From the NCBI GenBank assembly GCA_946615905.1, contig CAMOIE010000005.1, positions 1 to 64,000 of the forward strand: a stretch of 64,000 bases of DNA. Reading direction: 5' to 3'. Made by a program: the position numbers and the translations under genes. This DNA comes from an uncultured Treponema sp. (GTDB lineage Bacteria; Spirochaetota; Spirochaetia; Treponematales; Treponemataceae). The first letter of the stretch is position 1. Every line of letters begins with the position of its first letter. This document shows, one piece after another, positions 18,880 to 28,196 of this stretch. The notes under the pieces were generated by a model, which saw only the letters and a list, made by a program, of their open reading frames with translations, made no database searches and was not told where the DNA came from.

Positions 18880-20022
18880 TTATTTGATGTTGTCGTAAGT
18901 GTTAAGTTTGATTGAAAGCGGAGGAAGTTTTTCTGTGTTTGCAGAAACTTTGATTTTTCCGTTGAATACGTCAGCGACGAGAGCCTTGTAGTCCTCAACT
19001 GAGAAATTCTTCATCGTCCATGTCTCTGTCGGCAGCTGGACAAAGTTCTTGTCCAATTCAGTCGCAGAAGTAAGTCCGAGCGCAGAAACTTTTCCACCGT
19101 AAGTCTCCCAGTTTCCGCCCTGGATTGAGGCAAGCAAAGTCTTTACAGTCGCGGCGAGACCTTTCATTGCGGAAGTCACGCACATGCCCTCTCCGTACTT
19201 GTTGATGAGGGCAGTCTGGTCAACGTCAACACCGATAACCTTTCCCTTTGTCTTTGCGGCAGCCTCACATGCAGAAGTCCAGATTCCGCCGCCACAAGCG
19301 AAGACAACCTCAACCTTGCGCTGCTGGTACCAAGTGTCCATAGAAGCTGTGATTGTCTGGTCGCCGTAGAACTGGCCGCCATAAATGTACTCAACCTCAA
19401 TCTTGTCAGCGATTCCCAATTCCTCAGCGGCCTTGTTGCAGCCCTGGACGAATCCGTATCCGTAGCGGATAACAGCGGGAACAGCCATTCCGCCCAAGAA
19501 TCCCAAGTGCTTGTAGCCTTCTTTAACAGCGGCATATCCGGCAAAGAAACCGGGGATTTCCTCACTGTAGACAGCGCAGAAAGCGTTGTTGGGAAGTTTC
19601 CAGTCCTGCTTACCGTTTGCCTTGGCGGCAGACATAAGGTCGAATTCGCTTACGTCAAGGGCGATAAAGTTGATGTCATCATTGTCATCGACTGTTTTCA
19701 CGAGAGCCTCGGCGAATGCGTATCCCGGAAGAACAACGACTGTATATCCGTCCTGAATCGCGGCATTGATAGAAGAGACGCGGGCTTCCGTTGAGTCTCC
19801 TGACGGCTTGTAATACTTGAAGTCAAGTCCGGCAGCTTCCGAATACTCTTTGCAGGCAGCATAGGTTGTCTGATTGAAAGACTGGTCGGTAATGTCACCA
19901 TAGTCAGTTACCATTGCGACGCGCATTTTGGCACTTTCGGCATCCTTAGCATCCTTTTTTGAGCAGGACATAAAACCAAAAGCACAAGCGGCAAGAAGAA
20001 TCATCGAAACAATTTTCTTCAT
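18880..20022 (-). CDS. BMP-family (PnrA/Med-like) nucleoside-binding lipoprotein
   Basis: MKKIVSMILLAACAFGFMSCSKK; MRVAMVTDYGDITDQSFNQTTYAACKEY; AGGAGA RBS. Confidence 0.93.
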   Translation of the reverse strand: MKKIVSMILLAACAFGFMSCSKKDAKDAESAKMRVAMVTDYGDITDQSFNQTTYAACKEYSEAAGLDFKYYKPSGDSTEARVSSINAAIQDGYTVVVLPGYAFAEALVKTVDDNDDINFIALDVSEFDLMSAAKANGKQDWKLPNNAFCAVYSEEIPGFFAGYAAVKEGYKHLGFLGGMAVPAVIRYGYGFVQGCNKAAEELGIADKIEVEYIYGGQFYGDQTITASMDTWYQQRKVEVVFACGGGIWTSACEAAAKTKGKVIGVDVDQTALINKYGEGMCVTSAMKGLAATVKTLLASIQGGNWETYGGKVSALGLTSATELDKNFVQLPTETWTMKNFSVEDYKALVADVFNGKIKVSANTEKLPPLSIKLNTYDNIK

Positions 20023-20136
20023 TTTAAATCTCCTGTGAATAATCACTTTTAGTGTTAACAGCTATTTTATTACAGCCTTTCAACTTGTGCAACTAATAAT
20101 TATTGATTATTACCATTAATAATTTTTTTATAACTT

Positions 20137-20247
20137 GGGCGGCCCGGCAACATACGTTGCCGATCACGCTTTCCGTGGCTACGGCGTCTAACCGCACCTC
20201 CGGTGCTGCCGCACTTGCCTTCGGCAACCACTACAATCGTTGCCGCG
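20137..20247 (+). repeat. Palindromic intergenic element, family A copy 2
   Basis: GGGCGGCC-CGGCAAC-atac-GTTGCCG-ATCACGCTTTCC..GCACCTCCGGTGC..TTGCCTTCGGCAA..CAATCGTTGCCGCG. Confidence 0.85.
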
Positions 20248-20267
20248 TTTCGTGCTAATATAAAGCT

Positions 20268-21011
20268 ATGTCAATTGAAAATCAGTTCACCCGGACGGAG
20301 CTTTTAATCGGCCCCGAAAAAATAGAAAAACTTCACTCAGCCTCAGTCGCAGTTTTCGGAATCGGCGGGGTCGGAGGCTATGTATGCGAGGCACTTGCCC
20401 GCAGCGGAGTCGGCTCCTTTTTGCTGGTTGACTCAGACTCCGTTTCACTCACAAATCTGAACCGGCAGATAATCGCCCTTCACTCAACGGTCGGCCGCCT
20501 CAAAGTCGACGTGATGAAAGAGCGGATTTTAGACATCAACCCGGACGCAAAAGTCGAGGTAAGAAACTGCTTCTATCTTCCAGAAAACGCAGACCAATTC
20601 GACTTCTCAAAATACTCCTACATCGTGGACGCGGTTGACACTGTAACCGCAAAATTGGAAATCATCAGTCAGGCGAAAAAATGCGGGGTGCCGGTCATCT
20701 CCTCGATGGGTGCCGGGAACAAATTCGACCCTTCACAATTCCAAGTCGCGGATATATTCAAAACTTCCGTCTGTCCCCTTGCCCGAGTCATGCGGGAAGC
20801 CTGCAAAAAGCGGGGTATCAAAGATTTTAAAGTCGTCTTCTCAACGGAAAAGCCCCTCAAGCCCTTAAAAAAGTCAGAGGCCACAGAAAAGACAGAAAAA
20901 TCCCCGTCAGCTCCACGCCGCGACACACCTGGCTCCACAGCCTTCGTTCCGTCTGCGGCAGGCCTTTTAATAGCAAGCCAAATCGTAAAAGACTTAATTG
21001 CGTATGCCTAA
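20268..21011 (+). CDS. tcdA: tRNA threonylcarbamoyladenosine dehydratase (ThiF/E1-like)
   Basis: 247 aa; VAVFGIGGVGGYVCEALARSGVG; DSDSVSLTNLNRQIIAL; ISSMGAGNKFDPSQFQVADIFKTSVCPLARVMR. Confidence 0.93.
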   Translation: MSIENQFTRTELLIGPEKIEKLHSASVAVFGIGGVGGYVCEALARSGVGSFLLVDSDSVSLTNLNRQIIALHSTVGRLKVDVMKERILDINPDAKVEVRNCFYLPENADQFDFSKYSYIVDAVDTVTAKLEIISQAKKCGVPVISSMGAGNKFDPSQFQVADIFKTSVCPLARVMREACKKRGIKDFKVVFSTEKPLKPLKKSEATEKTEKSPSAPRRDTPGSTAFVPSAAGLLIASQIVKDLIAYA

Positions 21012-21041
21012 CAAAAACAATTGTGCTATTATCCCTAGCCT

Positions 21042-21680
21042 ATGAACTGGAACCTGATTTTTCTCGCTAACTCCTGCCTTCTGGGAGTCGGCCTTGCAAT
21101 GGACGCATTCTCAGTCTCAATCGTGAACGCGCTCTCAGAACCCGGAATGCGGCGGCGGCGACAATGCGCGATAGCAGGCGTATACGCCCTCTTCCAGTTT
21201 TTGATGCCGCTGGCAGGCTGGATTTGCGTCCGCACAATCGCAAGCATCTTCACGTCATTTCAAAAATTCATTCCATGGATTGCCCTGATTCTTCTTCTAT
21301 ATATAGGCGGCAAAATGATTGCTGAGTCAATTTTGGAAGGGAGAAAATCCTGCGAAAAATGCGGAAAATCTGGCGGAGGATGTGCAGACTGCAAAAACAA
21401 ATCCCAGTCCAAAAAACTGACTTTCGCAGTCCTGTTGATTCAAGGAATCGCAACTTCAATCGATGCCCTTTCAGTAGGCTTTACAATTTCTGATTACGGA
21501 CTTTTAATGGCCGTCTCAGCCTCACTCATTATCGCGGCCGTGACTTTCGCAATCTGCATGACAGGTCTTTTAATCGGCCGGAAAGCCGGGGAAAAACTTT
21601 CTTCCCACGCCCAGATTCTCGGCGGCCTTATTTTGATTTCCATCGGAATCGAGATTTTTGTCCGCGGAGTCTTCTTTTAG
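21042..21680 (+). CDS. mntP: Manganese efflux pump MntP (with Cys-rich loop)
   Basis: GVGLAMDAFSVSIVNAL and IQGIATSIDALSVGFTI duplicated motifs; GRKSCEKCGKSGGGCADCKNKS insertion. Confidence 0.92.
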   Translation: MNWNLIFLANSCLLGVGLAMDAFSVSIVNALSEPGMRRRRQCAIAGVYALFQFLMPLAGWICVRTIASIFTSFQKFIPWIALILLLYIGGKMIAESILEGRKSCEKCGKSGGGCADCKNKSQSKKLTFAVLLIQGIATSIDALSVGFTISDYGLLMAVSASLIIAAVTFAICMTGLLIGRKAGEKLSSHAQILGGLILISIGIEIFVRGVFF

Positions 21681-22603
21681 CTCTCCTTTTCTCCCCCATG
21701 GGGATGAGCCTTGTTGTAGCTGGCTATCAGCTGGTCAGTCGAAATATGGGTGTATCGCTGGGTCGTTGAAATAGAGGAGTGGCCCAAAAGCTCTTGGACA
21801 AGGCGGATGTCAGCCCCCTTGGTCAGCATGGCAGTGGCAAAGGTGTGGCGGAATGCGTGTGGGGAGACATGCCTGTTCGTTCCCTCAGCCCCCGAATACC
21901 TGTCCAAAATGTAGGTGATTCCCCGGACTGAGAGTTTTTTCCCCTGCTGATTTACAAAGAGGGCTTTCTCCAAGTCAATTTTCTTTCCTTTTGCAAAACG
22001 CTCTTTTCTCTCACAAAGATACTCATCCAAAGCCTTGCAGGCATCCGCCTCAAAGTAGACCCGCCTGTCCTTTCCGCCCTTTCCGTGGACAATCGCGGAC
22101 GACAAGTCTGCGGACAAATCCTCGAAAGTCAGTCCTGCAAGCTCGCTCACACGGCAGCCGGAAGAGTACATGGCCTCAAAAATCGCCCGATCTCGCTTTT
22201 CCCAAAGGATTTCAAGTTTCTCAGGCTCCGAGCAAAGGTTGTCAACTTCCGCCCCGGTCATGAACCTGGGGAGGCGTTTTGGTATTTTCACGGACTTTAT
22301 CTCAAGGGCGGGATTTTTATCGATGTAGCCGAATTTTCTGGCGTAGGAAAACAAAGCCCTGACTGCGGATATGAACTGATTTATCGAGGCCGGGGAACGT
22401 TTTTTAAGCGACAGGTCGCCCACGCAGAGTCGTATTTCCTCAGTTGTAATGTCAGAAATCACCCTTTCCGCCCCGATTTGCTCCATCGAGGCAAAGTGGT
22501 CAAGCTCATTCTTGTAGGCCGTCACGGTGTTCTGAGAAAGCCCCCTGACAGTCCCAAGGTAAACGAGAAATTCATCTGCAATGTCAGAAACAGTATGGCT
22601 CAT
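21677..22603 (-). CDS. Tyrosine recombinase, XerC/XerD family
   Basis: SGCRVSELAGLTFEDL; HAFRHTFATAMLTKGADIRLVQELLGHSSISTTQRYTHIS (R..HxxR..H..Y). Confidence 0.93.
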   Translation of the reverse strand: MSHTVSDIADEFLVYLGTVRGLSQNTVTAYKNELDHFASMEQIGAERVISDITTEEIRLCVGDLSLKKRSPASINQFISAVRALFSYARKFGYIDKNPALEIKSVKIPKRLPRFMTGAEVDNLCSEPEKLEILWEKRDRAIFEAMYSSGCRVSELAGLTFEDLSADLSSAIVHGKGGKDRRVYFEADACKALDEYLCERKERFAKGKKIDLEKALFVNQQGKKLSVRGITYILDRYSGAEGTNRHVSPHAFRHTFATAMLTKGADIRLVQELLGHSSISTTQRYTHISTDQLIASYNKAHPHGGEKES

Positions 22604-22665
22604 ATTTTTTATATTTTCGGAAGACTAATGTTTTGGATTGAGAGAAGGCAGAATCCGAGTGGCCG

Positions 22666-22736
22666 TCGAGACTCGCTCAAAAGTCGTAAAAGTCGTCTCA
22701 CGACTTTTGACCTGCTTATAACGGGTCGCTCCTTAC
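22666..22736. repeat. Palindromic element, family D copy 2
   Basis: GTCGAGACTCGCTC-AAAAGTCGT..ACGACTTTT-GACCTGCTTATAACGGGTCGCTCCTTAC; same skeleton as 1929-1986, different arms. Confidence 0.7.
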
Positions 22737-22811
22737 CGCGTTTGCTACGGTTATGTCTCTTCTGTGAAGTTCACCGTTCTTGTCACTATATAAAAGTATT
22801 TCGTTTTCCAT
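22716..22811 (-). pseudogene. Possible N-terminal remnant of a RhuM-like gene
   Basis: MENEILLYSDKNGELHRRD... then runs into the family D repeat and stops; short and weak. Confidence 0.3.
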
Positions 22812-22898
22812 GCCTTCCCCACTCTACATCACCTTAATCATCTGCTCGATGAAGTCGATTTCTTATTCAGACCATTTTTTTTGGTCGACACAAGGGTA

Positions 22899-23324
22899 TT
22901 ACATCGACAGAAAATCATCTGGCGTAATGGCAGGAACCCTTGATGCAGTGAAATCCTTTGTATTTCGGGTGATTATGTAATCGGCGAGAGTCTCCTCCGC
23001 ACATTCGTCTTGAACGCAATCCTCAAAGTCGGAAAAATCATCGCGAGAAATAGCGTCTTCAATTTTTGCTTCATCAACTGAAACGACTTCAAAAACGTCG
23101 CATAGGCTTTTCAGTAATTTTCTGCGGTCTTGCACTGAATAATCTTTGCGAAGAATATAAAACATATTCAAAAATGAATGTGCGGCTATAGCACCTGATA
23201 CTTTCCCCGCTATGCACATTTTTACAATTTTAGTCGAGGATTCTGCAAACGTTTCTCGTTGGGTTAAAAAATCAATAAGAATATTTGTGTCAAGCAAGAC
23301 TTTCAAAAACGTTCCTCCCGCCAA
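22899..23324 (-). CDS. PIN-domain toxin (VapC-like)
   Basis: KVLLDTNILIDFLTQRETF; Asp/Glu pattern to DYIITRNTKDF; adjacent small antitoxin-sized ORF. Confidence 0.88.
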   Translation of the reverse strand: MAGGTFLKVLLDTNILIDFLTQRETFAESSTKIVKMCIAGKVSGAIAAHSFLNMFYILRKDYSVQDRRKLLKSLCDVFEVVSVDEAKIEDAISRDDFSDFEDCVQDECAEETLADYIITRNTKDFTASRVPAITPDDFLSM

Positions 23325-23536
23325 GATTCCAACTCCGCCTTTTCGTCAAAATTCTTGCGCAATGAGCCTGCAAAACTCATCAGGACATTTCCTGCTTCTT
23401 CTCGCTTTTTTTGAACAGAATTTGAACTGTAAAGTCCATTCGCGGACTTCAAAAACGTGACGACATAGGCGATTTTGTCGCGCGGAATCTCATCGACAAG
23501 GGAATGAGCCTCTTTCAGCATAACTTCATACGGCAT
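23303..23536 (-). CDS. Putative antitoxin partner of the PIN toxin
   Basis: 77 aa from MPYEVMLKEAHSLVDEIPRDK with GGAGG RBS; 22-bp overlap with PIN ORF. Confidence 0.7.
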   Translation of the reverse strand: MPYEVMLKEAHSLVDEIPRDKIAYVVTFLKSANGLYSSNSVQKKREEAGNVLMSFAGSLRKNFDEKAELESWREERF

Positions 23537-23643
23537 ACGCACCTCCAGTTTCGATTATATCACAGTTTTCGCCGCAATGTCGAATTTTTAAGCAAGCTGG
23601 ACAACGAAAGTCCGCGAGTTCGGGATGCCATCTGCCAGTTACA

Positions 23644-24405
23644 TCAATTTTTTGTAAAAAGCAAGCAATTATTGAATTTTTCGGCATGAATAAGCCATAA
23701 TTTTTTACCATATTTTGCCAAACAATCAATACAATCAAGAATTTCTTGAGGCTCTCCTTGTTTGAAGGCATTGTAAATTTCTTCTTTTGGTGGAATATTT
23801 GTATCAGAAATACGGTTTGTAAATATCATTGAGATTGCAATGTAAAAATTATAAATATCATCAAGAGAAGATTTTTTAGGAATCTCAATGAATAACACAT
23901 TTCTGAGTTTTATTTCATTCACAAGATTCAAGAATTTATCAGACGGCATAAATTTCATTGTTTCTGCCAAAAATTTTGCGTCTTCTTCATAAAAATCACT
24001 TTCATAACCTTCAGTATCAAAATTTTCGATTAATTCTATTGATCTTTCATTTGGCAAGAAGCGAAATATAATCAAATTACCTTTTTTATTCTTTTCAAAT
24101 CTAAAATTTTTAAATTCAGTAAAAAATTTTTCTTCTAAAGGTGTAGAAGATTTTGCCTGTATAGCAATATCAAATCTTTTGAGAGAATTTTTTCTATTGC
24201 CTTTTGTAAGCTGAAACAAAACATCGATATATTCACAGGAAAGTCCGAAAAAATGTGCATTTTCTTTTACAAACCGAATTCCATATACGAATCCTAATTT
24301 ACTAATACCGCTAACACTCCACCCGAAAGATTTTAGAAAACAAATCACTTTATCAGCCGTATTGTCAATAACCAATTCACCAAAATCACTGTGTATATCC
24401 CTCAT
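23644..24405 (-). CDS. Hypothetical protein (AT-rich orphan)
   Basis: 253 aa, AGGAG RBS; no recognisable family. Confidence 0.65.
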   Translation of the reverse strand: MRDIHSDFGELVIDNTADKVICFLKSFGWSVSGISKLGFVYGIRFVKENAHFFGLSCEYIDVLFQLTKGNRKNSLKRFDIAIQAKSSTPLEEKFFTEFKNFRFEKNKKGNLIIFRFLPNERSIELIENFDTEGYESDFYEEDAKFLAETMKFMPSDKFLNLVNEIKLRNVLFIEIPKKSSLDDIYNFYIAISMIFTNRISDTNIPPKEEIYNAFKQGEPQEILDCIDCLAKYGKKLWLIHAEKFNNCLLFTKN

Positions 24406-24475
24406 ATTTTTACTCCTACTTTCTTATTTTCTAGCAATTTCCCGTGCCCATTGCGGGCACGGGAAATTGTCGTTG

Positions 24476-25990
24476 TTACTGCATTTTTGCCCACTCGTTG
24501 TATTCATCGATAGACATAATCCTTACTTTGTGCCCATCTGTTGCACCAAGATTATTCTCATCTATCTTAAATTGTACGTCTCCTTCATCTGGTAGATTTT
24601 TCAAAAGTGCATAGACTTTTAACTGTTCATACGGTGTGGACGAAAAATACAATTTTTGAGTCTTTAAATTATCAATATAGATAACACCATGACTGTTTCC
24701 ATGCCAATAAAAAGAAGTATATGTTGGATAATCGGAATAACGAACATACATAGGTCTACCGAACGGCATTTTTGACTCTATTCTGTAACCAGTCTCATCG
24801 TATACATTAATTGGCACAGTTATTTTAAAATCTGCAATAGCATTTTGTCCACCAACTTTTTGTATTACTTCCCTTCCTTTTACTTTGTTTACCCAGTTTG
24901 AATTGATTACAGTATTACAAACCTTGTCCCATTCTTTCGCTACCTGTTGTGTAATTTGCAGCACCTTTCTGTCAGGTAGCACCTTGACCCCAGGGGCTAT
25001 GGTAAAACTTGCCGTGTCATCGTTATACCACGGACTGTCATAAGAAGACTGAGCTGGCAATAATTTTGTCTCGACTTTTGAAAAATCATAGACGGCTATG
25101 ACGAGATTTCCCAGGATATACAATTCGAGTTCCTTGAAAATCTTCTCCCACTTCTCCACCTGCCTCTTTTCGTATTCCGCCTGAGCCTTCAAGTTCGCAA
25201 TACTGCTCGATGAAACCGTGCCGTCCGTTCCCAAGATTCCGTTGATTCCGGCGTTCGCTTCCTTTTTAGTCGCGCCGTTCTGCTGTGCTTCGGTGTAGAA
25301 AGCCAGAGCCTCAATCAGATTGTCCGCCTTTTGAGCCGCCGCTCCCTTTGCGAGAGATTTCGTTGCGTTCACGGATTTTGAGTCGGTCTTTGAAAGAGAG
25401 GCTTTTTCCTTTTCGCTCAACTGGATTCCAAGCCCTTCAAGAAGGCTCTGCACCACCGCGCTCACGCTTGCGCCGGATTCAATCGCTACCCTATCGGCGC
25501 GCTCGTTGTACGCCGCCTTGATTTCGTTCGTGGCGATGTCGATTGCGCGGAAGTTCAGCTCGTAGCCGCCAGAAAGAGCAAGGATTGAGCCGAACACTGC
25601 GTACTGGGCGTTCGTCATCTGCCCTAGCTGAACGGCATTTTCTTCGGTGTAAAAGCCGCTCTCGGAAAGTTCCTGTTCCGCTTTCGTAAGATTTTCGTTC
25701 GCGCGGTCAAGAACCGTCATCTTCGAGTATTTTGCGAAATTTCCAGTGATTGAGTCCTGAAAGAACTGCGGCATCCAGTCGTCGCCCTTGCTTCCGTTCC
25801 GAACTTCGGGAGCGGTCACGGCGATGACAAGCCCTGCACCTTTGTACAGATTCTTGTCGGACGCACTTGCTTTTGCGGATTTTACGCTTTGCGCCGCCGC
25901 CCCGTCTGCGCTCGCCGTGTCCACCGACGAAGTAGAACCGCATGAAGCGAGAAAAAGCGCGGTAAGAACTGAAAATAGAATTTTCTTCAT
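24476..25990 (-). CDS. Lipoprotein with CsgG/LpoB-like N-terminal domain
   Basis: MKKILFSVLTALFLASCGS lipobox; MTVLDRANENLTKAEQELSESGFYTEENAVQLGQMTNAQYAVFGSI pattern. Confidence 0.75.
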   Translation of the reverse strand: MKKILFSVLTALFLASCGSTSSVDTASADGAAAQSVKSAKASASDKNLYKGAGLVIAVTAPEVRNGSKGDDWMPQFFQDSITGNFAKYSKMTVLDRANENLTKAEQELSESGFYTEENAVQLGQMTNAQYAVFGSILALSGGYELNFRAIDIATNEIKAAYNERADRVAIESGASVSAVVQSLLEGLGIQLSEKEKASLSKTDSKSVNATKSLAKGAAAQKADNLIEALAFYTEAQQNGATKKEANAGINGILGTDGTVSSSSIANLKAQAEYEKRQVEKWEKIFKELELYILGNLVIAVYDFSKVETKLLPAQSSYDSPWYNDDTASFTIAPGVKVLPDRKVLQITQQVAKEWDKVCNTVINSNWVNKVKGREVIQKVGGQNAIADFKITVPINVYDETGYRIESKMPFGRPMYVRYSDYPTYTSFYWHGNSHGVIYIDNLKTQKLYFSSTPYEQLKVYALLKNLPDEGDVQFKIDENNLGATDGHKVRIMSIDEYNEWAKMQ

Positions 25991-26084
25991 TATAGTGTTT
26001 TCCTTTCGATAAAATTTTCTCACAGAGCGCACAGAGAAATTAAAAAAAATGCTCTCTGTGCACTCCTACGCTCCGTGAGAGACT

Positions 26085-27104
26085 TTAGAACAGCAAGCTC
26101 ATCGCAAGGTTCTGCGCTTCAAGCCAGTCTTTGTCGGCGGGCGTGACGGTCGCTGCGGAAGAGACGGCAGGATTTCCAGTGAGGGCAGCCATTGTCTGTG
26201 CTTCGGCAAGGCTCTTCACCTGCTCAGTTTTTGCGTTCGCCACAGTCTTCGTGCGCTCGGTCTTTCCATCTTCCACGATTTTTACGAGAGCCTGCTGGGC
26301 GGCGTCTTTCTGTTTCTGAGGTTCCAAATCAACCTGCGCCTGGAGCATTTTTCCGCTGTATTCAAGTTCCTGCTCCTTCTGTTTTTGCGTCATAACTGTC
26401 GGGTGGCGGGCATCTTCCATCATCTGACCGACCAAGCCTGAGACGAATTTTTCATCGACGGTCTGCTCTTCGGGAAGGTCGCCAAGCACTTTTTTGAGGT
26501 AAGTCGCCGTCGTTCTCGCCCAAGTTTGAGCCGGAATCACATAGACCTGATACAAGACGACTTTTCGGGTCATTTTTCCGGTCGCCGCGTCCTCTTCGTC
26601 AACGATATGATAAAATTCAGTGCGTTTTTCATGACCTGTGATTTCCGCTGATGACTGAGCCTGCGTAACTTCTTCGATTGCGTCGCAAGTCGCCTTGTCA
26701 ATCGCGCCAGTTCTTGACCTCTCCGCCGCGTAGTTGTTCACCGACTGCTGAAGCTCCTTCGCGACCATTCGTGCATAGTTGATGTCGGTACGCATCTGCG
26801 CCCCGCGAACGTCCGCGCCGGTCGCCGTCGAAACTTTTACGACATACTCGTCGCCAAGTCCGAATTTCGCCTTGTACGCCGAAAAATCTCCCAAAAATGC
26901 CGGCGCAAGCCAGTCAGGACGCGCTTCCCCGCCGAGCGAGCGTGCCGTCCAGTCGCGAAGATAGGTCTTGTTCGCTGCAATAGTCATGCCGCTTTCCGAC
27001 ATGTTCGCTTTTGTGTTCGCAGAAGAAACATTGCTCGTAGAGCCGCATCCCGACAAAACAACAGCCGCAAGAATCGCGGTGAATCCAAAAATCGATTTTT
27101 TCAT
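26085..27104 (-). CDS. Hypothetical lipoprotein
   Basis: MKKSIFGFTAILAAVVLSGCGST lipobox; clustered with CsgG-like and LPP20-like genes. Confidence 0.75.
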   Translation of the reverse strand: MKKSIFGFTAILAAVVLSGCGSTSNVSSANTKANMSESGMTIAANKTYLRDWTARSLGGEARPDWLAPAFLGDFSAYKAKFGLGDEYVVKVSTATGADVRGAQMRTDINYARMVAKELQQSVNNYAAERSRTGAIDKATCDAIEEVTQAQSSAEITGHEKRTEFYHIVDEEDAATGKMTRKVVLYQVYVIPAQTWARTTATYLKKVLGDLPEEQTVDEKFVSGLVGQMMEDARHPTVMTQKQKEQELEYSGKMLQAQVDLEPQKQKDAAQQALVKIVEDGKTERTKTVANAKTEQVKSLAEAQTMAALTGNPAVSSAATVTPADKDWLEAQNLAMSLLF

Positions 27105-27131
27105 AAAAATCCTCCTTTTTATTTTGCTGCC

Positions 27132-28094
27132 TTACTTTGAAAGCATAAAATCCTTTTTCAACGCGTTCTTCACGCTCTCCGAAAGTGCGCTGTACGCCCT
27201 CTGCCGTGCGATTTTTTCATTCTTCGCGCCTGTCTTTTTTGCTTTTCCGCTCGCAGAATACACGGCTTTTTCAGATTTTGTGATTTGGAGCGTGAACGAA
27301 GGCGTGTAAAATGTTCCAGCCGGAAGCGACTGCATGTTTTCCGTGGCAAAAATCGTGCAAACATAATCAGCCTTTTCTTTTGAATCCACGACCTGAATAT
27401 GGGCATTTGAAAAAATTTCCTGCACACCGCGGAGCAAAATGTCCTCGTGGTCATTTTCACAGGCGACGAACACACGGGATTTTCCGGAAAGCGAGCGGAT
27501 TTTTGACTCCAGCAGAGAAAGTTTTTCCCGCGTCGAAGAATAGAAAGCCGCCCCGTCAGGATAAAGCGAATCGGCAAATGCAAAGCGTTTTTCAAGCTCG
27601 CTTTCCTCCGCATTTTGAAGAGCGCGGGTGAATTTCAGCATTTGAGAAAGCGGGTCAACCTCTTTTTCTGCGAGAGAAAAAAATCCCAAAAAAGAACGCA
27701 CTCTCTCTTCCAGTCGCGGCTCATAGACTTCCCAGGCTGCCTGTCGGTCAATGTAGGCGGTCACCTCGTAAAGTTTTTGCTTTTTGTCGAATTTAGGCTT
27801 TGTGTATTGAACCGAAAAAAGCTCCGTCTCGCTCGTGACCAAAACATCATCGGTGACTGTACTCTGCGCCCTTCCGTCACTCACCGTTGCGTGTTCAGAA
27901 GTCGAAACTGAAATCTGCATCGAAAAATACTTTGAGATTGCCGCAAGCGCGTTCTGTTCGGCATCCGCCTTCGTCTCCCCGTAGCCGACTTGCGCGATAT
28001 AGGCGGGATTGTTGAGGTATTCCCCGGGGAAAACTGGAACACAAAGGACAAAAAACAAGAATTGCACGGAAAAAAGATATTTTATCATTCTCAT
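27132..28094 (-). CDS. LPP20-like secreted protein
   Basis: Signal peptide; AYIAQVGYGETKADAEQNALAAISKYFSMQISVSTSEHAT is typical of LPP20/FlgT-like domains. Confidence 0.7.
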   Translation of the reverse strand: MRMIKYLFSVQFLFFVLCVPVFPGEYLNNPAYIAQVGYGETKADAEQNALAAISKYFSMQISVSTSEHATVSDGRAQSTVTDDVLVTSETELFSVQYTKPKFDKKQKLYEVTAYIDRQAAWEVYEPRLEERVRSFLGFFSLAEKEVDPLSQMLKFTRALQNAEESELEKRFAFADSLYPDGAAFYSSTREKLSLLESKIRSLSGKSRVFVACENDHEDILLRGVQEIFSNAHIQVVDSKEKADYVCTIFATENMQSLPAGTFYTPSFTLQITKSEKAVYSASGKAKKTGAKNEKIARQRAYSALSESVKNALKKDFMLSK

Positions 28095-28196
28095 AGTAAA
28101 TTTTCAGAGCAATTTATTACTCCATAAATTCTATAATAGACCATTTAAATACTCTTTTCAATCTAAAAAGAGTAAAATCTTACTATTCTGTGGTAA

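Noticed and set aside
20050-20136. Possible purine riboswitch upstream of the BMP lipoprotein
   Set aside because: The leader is AT-rich and no purine, PreQ1 or similar aptamer consensus could be identified by eye.
22085-22837. 250-aa plus-strand ORF across the Xer gene and the family D repeat
   Set aside because: Mostly antisense to the recombinase and continues through a palindromic repeat; no domain.
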